This document shows, piece after piece, positions 62,671 through 64,000 of a stretch of 64,000 bases of DNA. The position numbers were made by a program, and so were the translations under genes. The notes under the pieces are model-generated. The model was not told the DNA's origin, made no database searches, and saw only the letters and a list, made by a program, of their open reading frames with translations. The number at the start of each line of letters is the position of its first letter. The first letter of the stretch is position 1. Source of the DNA: Chryseobacterium gleum (GTDB lineage: Bacteria; Bacteroidota; Bacteroidia; Flavobacteriales; Weeksellaceae); NCBI RefSeq assembly GCF_900636535.1, contig NZ_LR134289.1:186001-250000 (forward strand), read 5' to 3'.

Positions 62671-63160
62671 TTGTTAAAAGTTCCTCTGTTTTTACTATAT
62701 TTCTATTTTAAGTGATAAATTATCTGCTTTTAATTATTAAAAATTGTTAAATATTTAATTGATACAGAGTTGTTTGCTTCTTTTTTTTAATCATTTGTTT
62801 TAGAATTATTAATAAAAAGTCGTAGAACTACTACAAAATTTCAGATTATATGGAGAAAATTTCCTGAATAACGATTACCGTTTTATCTTTGTAATACCAC
62901 CAATCCAATACAAAAATTAATAATGATTAAAACCAGCATATTACAATAGTAAATCAGGAGAAATCCTGACATTAACAGGGCGTAAACAGGCTTTATATTT
63001 TGTTTTTCCTTTTTACCGTTTTCTAATACCCTGTTTTGATCACAATATCCGGCTCCGGCTTATAGACGGAATCGGATAATAAAGTTTATCTGATCACATT
63101 ACTCAGATCAATTTTAGCCTTAAAAAAATCTGACATCCAATCAATCAAAATATTACAACT
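62671..63160 (+). other. Long AT-rich gap before the VgrG gene
   Basis: About 490 bp without a recognisable gene. TATCTTTG at 62884-62891 fits the -7 consensus but lacks a -33 TTG and lies 270 bp before the VgrG start. No further structure is supported. Confidence 0.35.
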
Positions 63161-64000
63161 ATGTTTCAGGACGATCATTCACCCAAAATGCCTGTTTCTA
63201 AAGATAAAATTCCCGCTGTAAAGAATATTAAAGAAACCTTGACAGATCAGGCAGTCAGCAGAACTGCTAAGGAAGTGCAGGAAAAATCGAGTGGAACCAT
63301 TAAGAAAGCAACAGAAAAAATGGTTCAGGCCCAGGCCTATACAGGAATGGTTCAAAACGGCTCTCAAATGTTTATGAACCAGGTTAAACAACCTAATCCT
63401 CCCACTCTGGTAGAAGATAAAGTGTGGTCCAAACAGCCCACTTCAGGAATTTATAATGCCAATACGATTCCCGGAAATCAGGTCGCCGGAATCAACCGTG
63501 TGGTAAAACTTGAAATTGTAATTGACGGAAAAGTAATCAAACATTTCAAACATTTTCAATTAAAACAAAGTGCTGTAAGACATCATGAATTTGATCTGAT
63601 GCTGGCTCACGATACTTTAGGAAACTCAGAAAACCATAATCTTGAGGAAGCCCAGAATTTTCTGGGGAAAAGAATTACGGTGATCTTCAGGTATAAAGAC
63701 GTTGAGGACGGTCCGGAAAGGAATTTTGTGGGAGTGATTACTGAAGTAGGTTTCAGTCAGGAGAAAGGAAGTCTGGGAAATATAGTTCTTACAGGTTCCA
63801 GCCCAACCGTTCTTTTAGATGCAGCACCTCATATTCAGAGTTTTGGGGGATCACAGGAAATCAGTCTGAACAGTATTGCAGACCAGGTAATCAAAGAAGG
63901 TCTGGGACAGAATACCTTTGATTTCAGGGTAGATGCAGCGCATGGGAATGTTTCCTACAGCTCACAATATGAAGAAACTCACTATAACTATCTGGCAAGA
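63161..64000 (+). CDS. vgrG: T6SS VgrG-like spike protein, N-terminal part
   Basis: The frame opens at ATG 63161 and runs to the window edge (280 codons). Residues 1-110 are a charged, helical extension (MFQDDHSPKMPVSKDKIPAV). From residue 112 the typical gp27/VgrG region appears: VVKLEIVIDGKVIKHFKHFQ, FDLMLAHDTLG, FLGKRITVIFRY and VGVITEVGFSQEKG, FGGSQEISLNSIADQVIKEG. This is the Bacteroidetes T6SS-iii type. The gene marks the start of a possible T6SS locus beyond the window. The C terminus and any effector domain are not seen. Confidence 0.85.
   Translation, partial: MFQDDHSPKMPVSKDKIPAVKNIKETLTDQAVSRTAKEVQEKSSGTIKKATEKMVQAQAYTGMVQNGSQMFMNQVKQPNPPTLVEDKVWSKQPTSGIYNANTIPGNQVAGINRVVKLEIVIDGKVIKHFKHFQLKQSAVRHHEFDLMLAHDTLGNSENHNLEEAQNFLGKRITVIFRYKDVEDGPERNFVGVITEVGFSQEKGSLGNIVLTGSSPTVLLDAAPHIQSFGGSQEISLNSIADQVIKEGLGQNTFDFRVDAAHGNVSYSSQYEETHYNYLAR

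Overview
The window looks like a low-GC chromosomal segment of a flavobacterium of the Chryseobacterium/Elizabethkingia type (order Flavobacteriales). The evidence is a type IX secretion C-terminal domain, two large TonB-dependent receptors, a FecI/FecR sigma/anti-sigma pair, DUF2480, several Bacteroidetes-type -7 boxes (TAnnTTTG), weak Shine-Dalgarno sequences and the start of a Bacteroidetes-type T6SS VgrG. The genus is inferred from family resemblance only.

Layout. 1-3.9 kb: end of a carotenoid operon (crtZ tail, lycopene cyclase, lipocalin, stand-alone GTP cyclohydrolase II, SDR/DUF2867), a set that fits a light or photo-oxidative response. 3.9-12 kb: a Crp/Fnr regulator, then a six-gene phosphorelay (REC-PAS-kinase, CHASE3-HAMP-GAF-kinase with three REC domains, two single-domain response regulators, CheR and a REC-less CheB) closed by a strong bidirectional terminator. 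12-13.4 kb: a small unknown gene, a MarR-like regulator and tRNA-Lys(UUU) with its own promoter. 13.4-17.7 kb, minus strand: LytS/LytTR-type two-component pair behind a diheme cytochrome P460 operon. 18.2-21.3 kb: two tandem paralogous membrane regulators (lipoprotein signal, TPR sensor, transmembrane helix, C-terminal HTH). 21.9-24.9 kb: secreted reprolysin-like metalloprotease with T9SS tail. 25-29.7 kb: TetX-like flavin monooxygenase behind an AraC regulator, Crp/Fnr, ketopantoate reductase-like protein, alpha/beta hydrolase. 29.8-33.5 kb: ferredoxin, FMN reductase, DUF2480 and superoxide dismutase, divergent from a SufR-like Fe-S regulator across a palindrome, then a HAD sugar phosphatase.

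33.5-34 kb holds an array of five 83-85 bp repeats. 34-44 kb is a FecI-FecR-TonB receptor locus with a beta-helix lipoprotein, a T9SS-style secreted protein, another lipoprotein and an S41 protease, separated by internal hairpins. 44-48 kb: small coiled-coil gene, fatty acid hydroxylase-type membrane enzyme, and a MarR/short-UvrA divergent pair sharing a palindromic operator. 48-48.4 kb holds a MITE-like element. 48.4-52.3 kb is a TonB receptor-beta-propeller phytase operon. 52.5-55.5 kb: TetR, membrane protein, JmjC-like cupin, small membrane protein. 55.5-62.6 kb: small mostly metabolic or unknown genes, including a luciferase-like oxidoreductase with an in-frame 24 bp duplication, and an S41 protease. 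The window ends inside a VgrG gene.

Nothing here is a complete known defence island, prophage or insertion sequence. The strongest candidates for new biology are the CheB/CheR phosphorelay without chemoreceptors, the palindrome-controlled SufR-like/SOD module, the FecI/FecR/TonB/S41 locus, and the TPR-HTH tandem pair.
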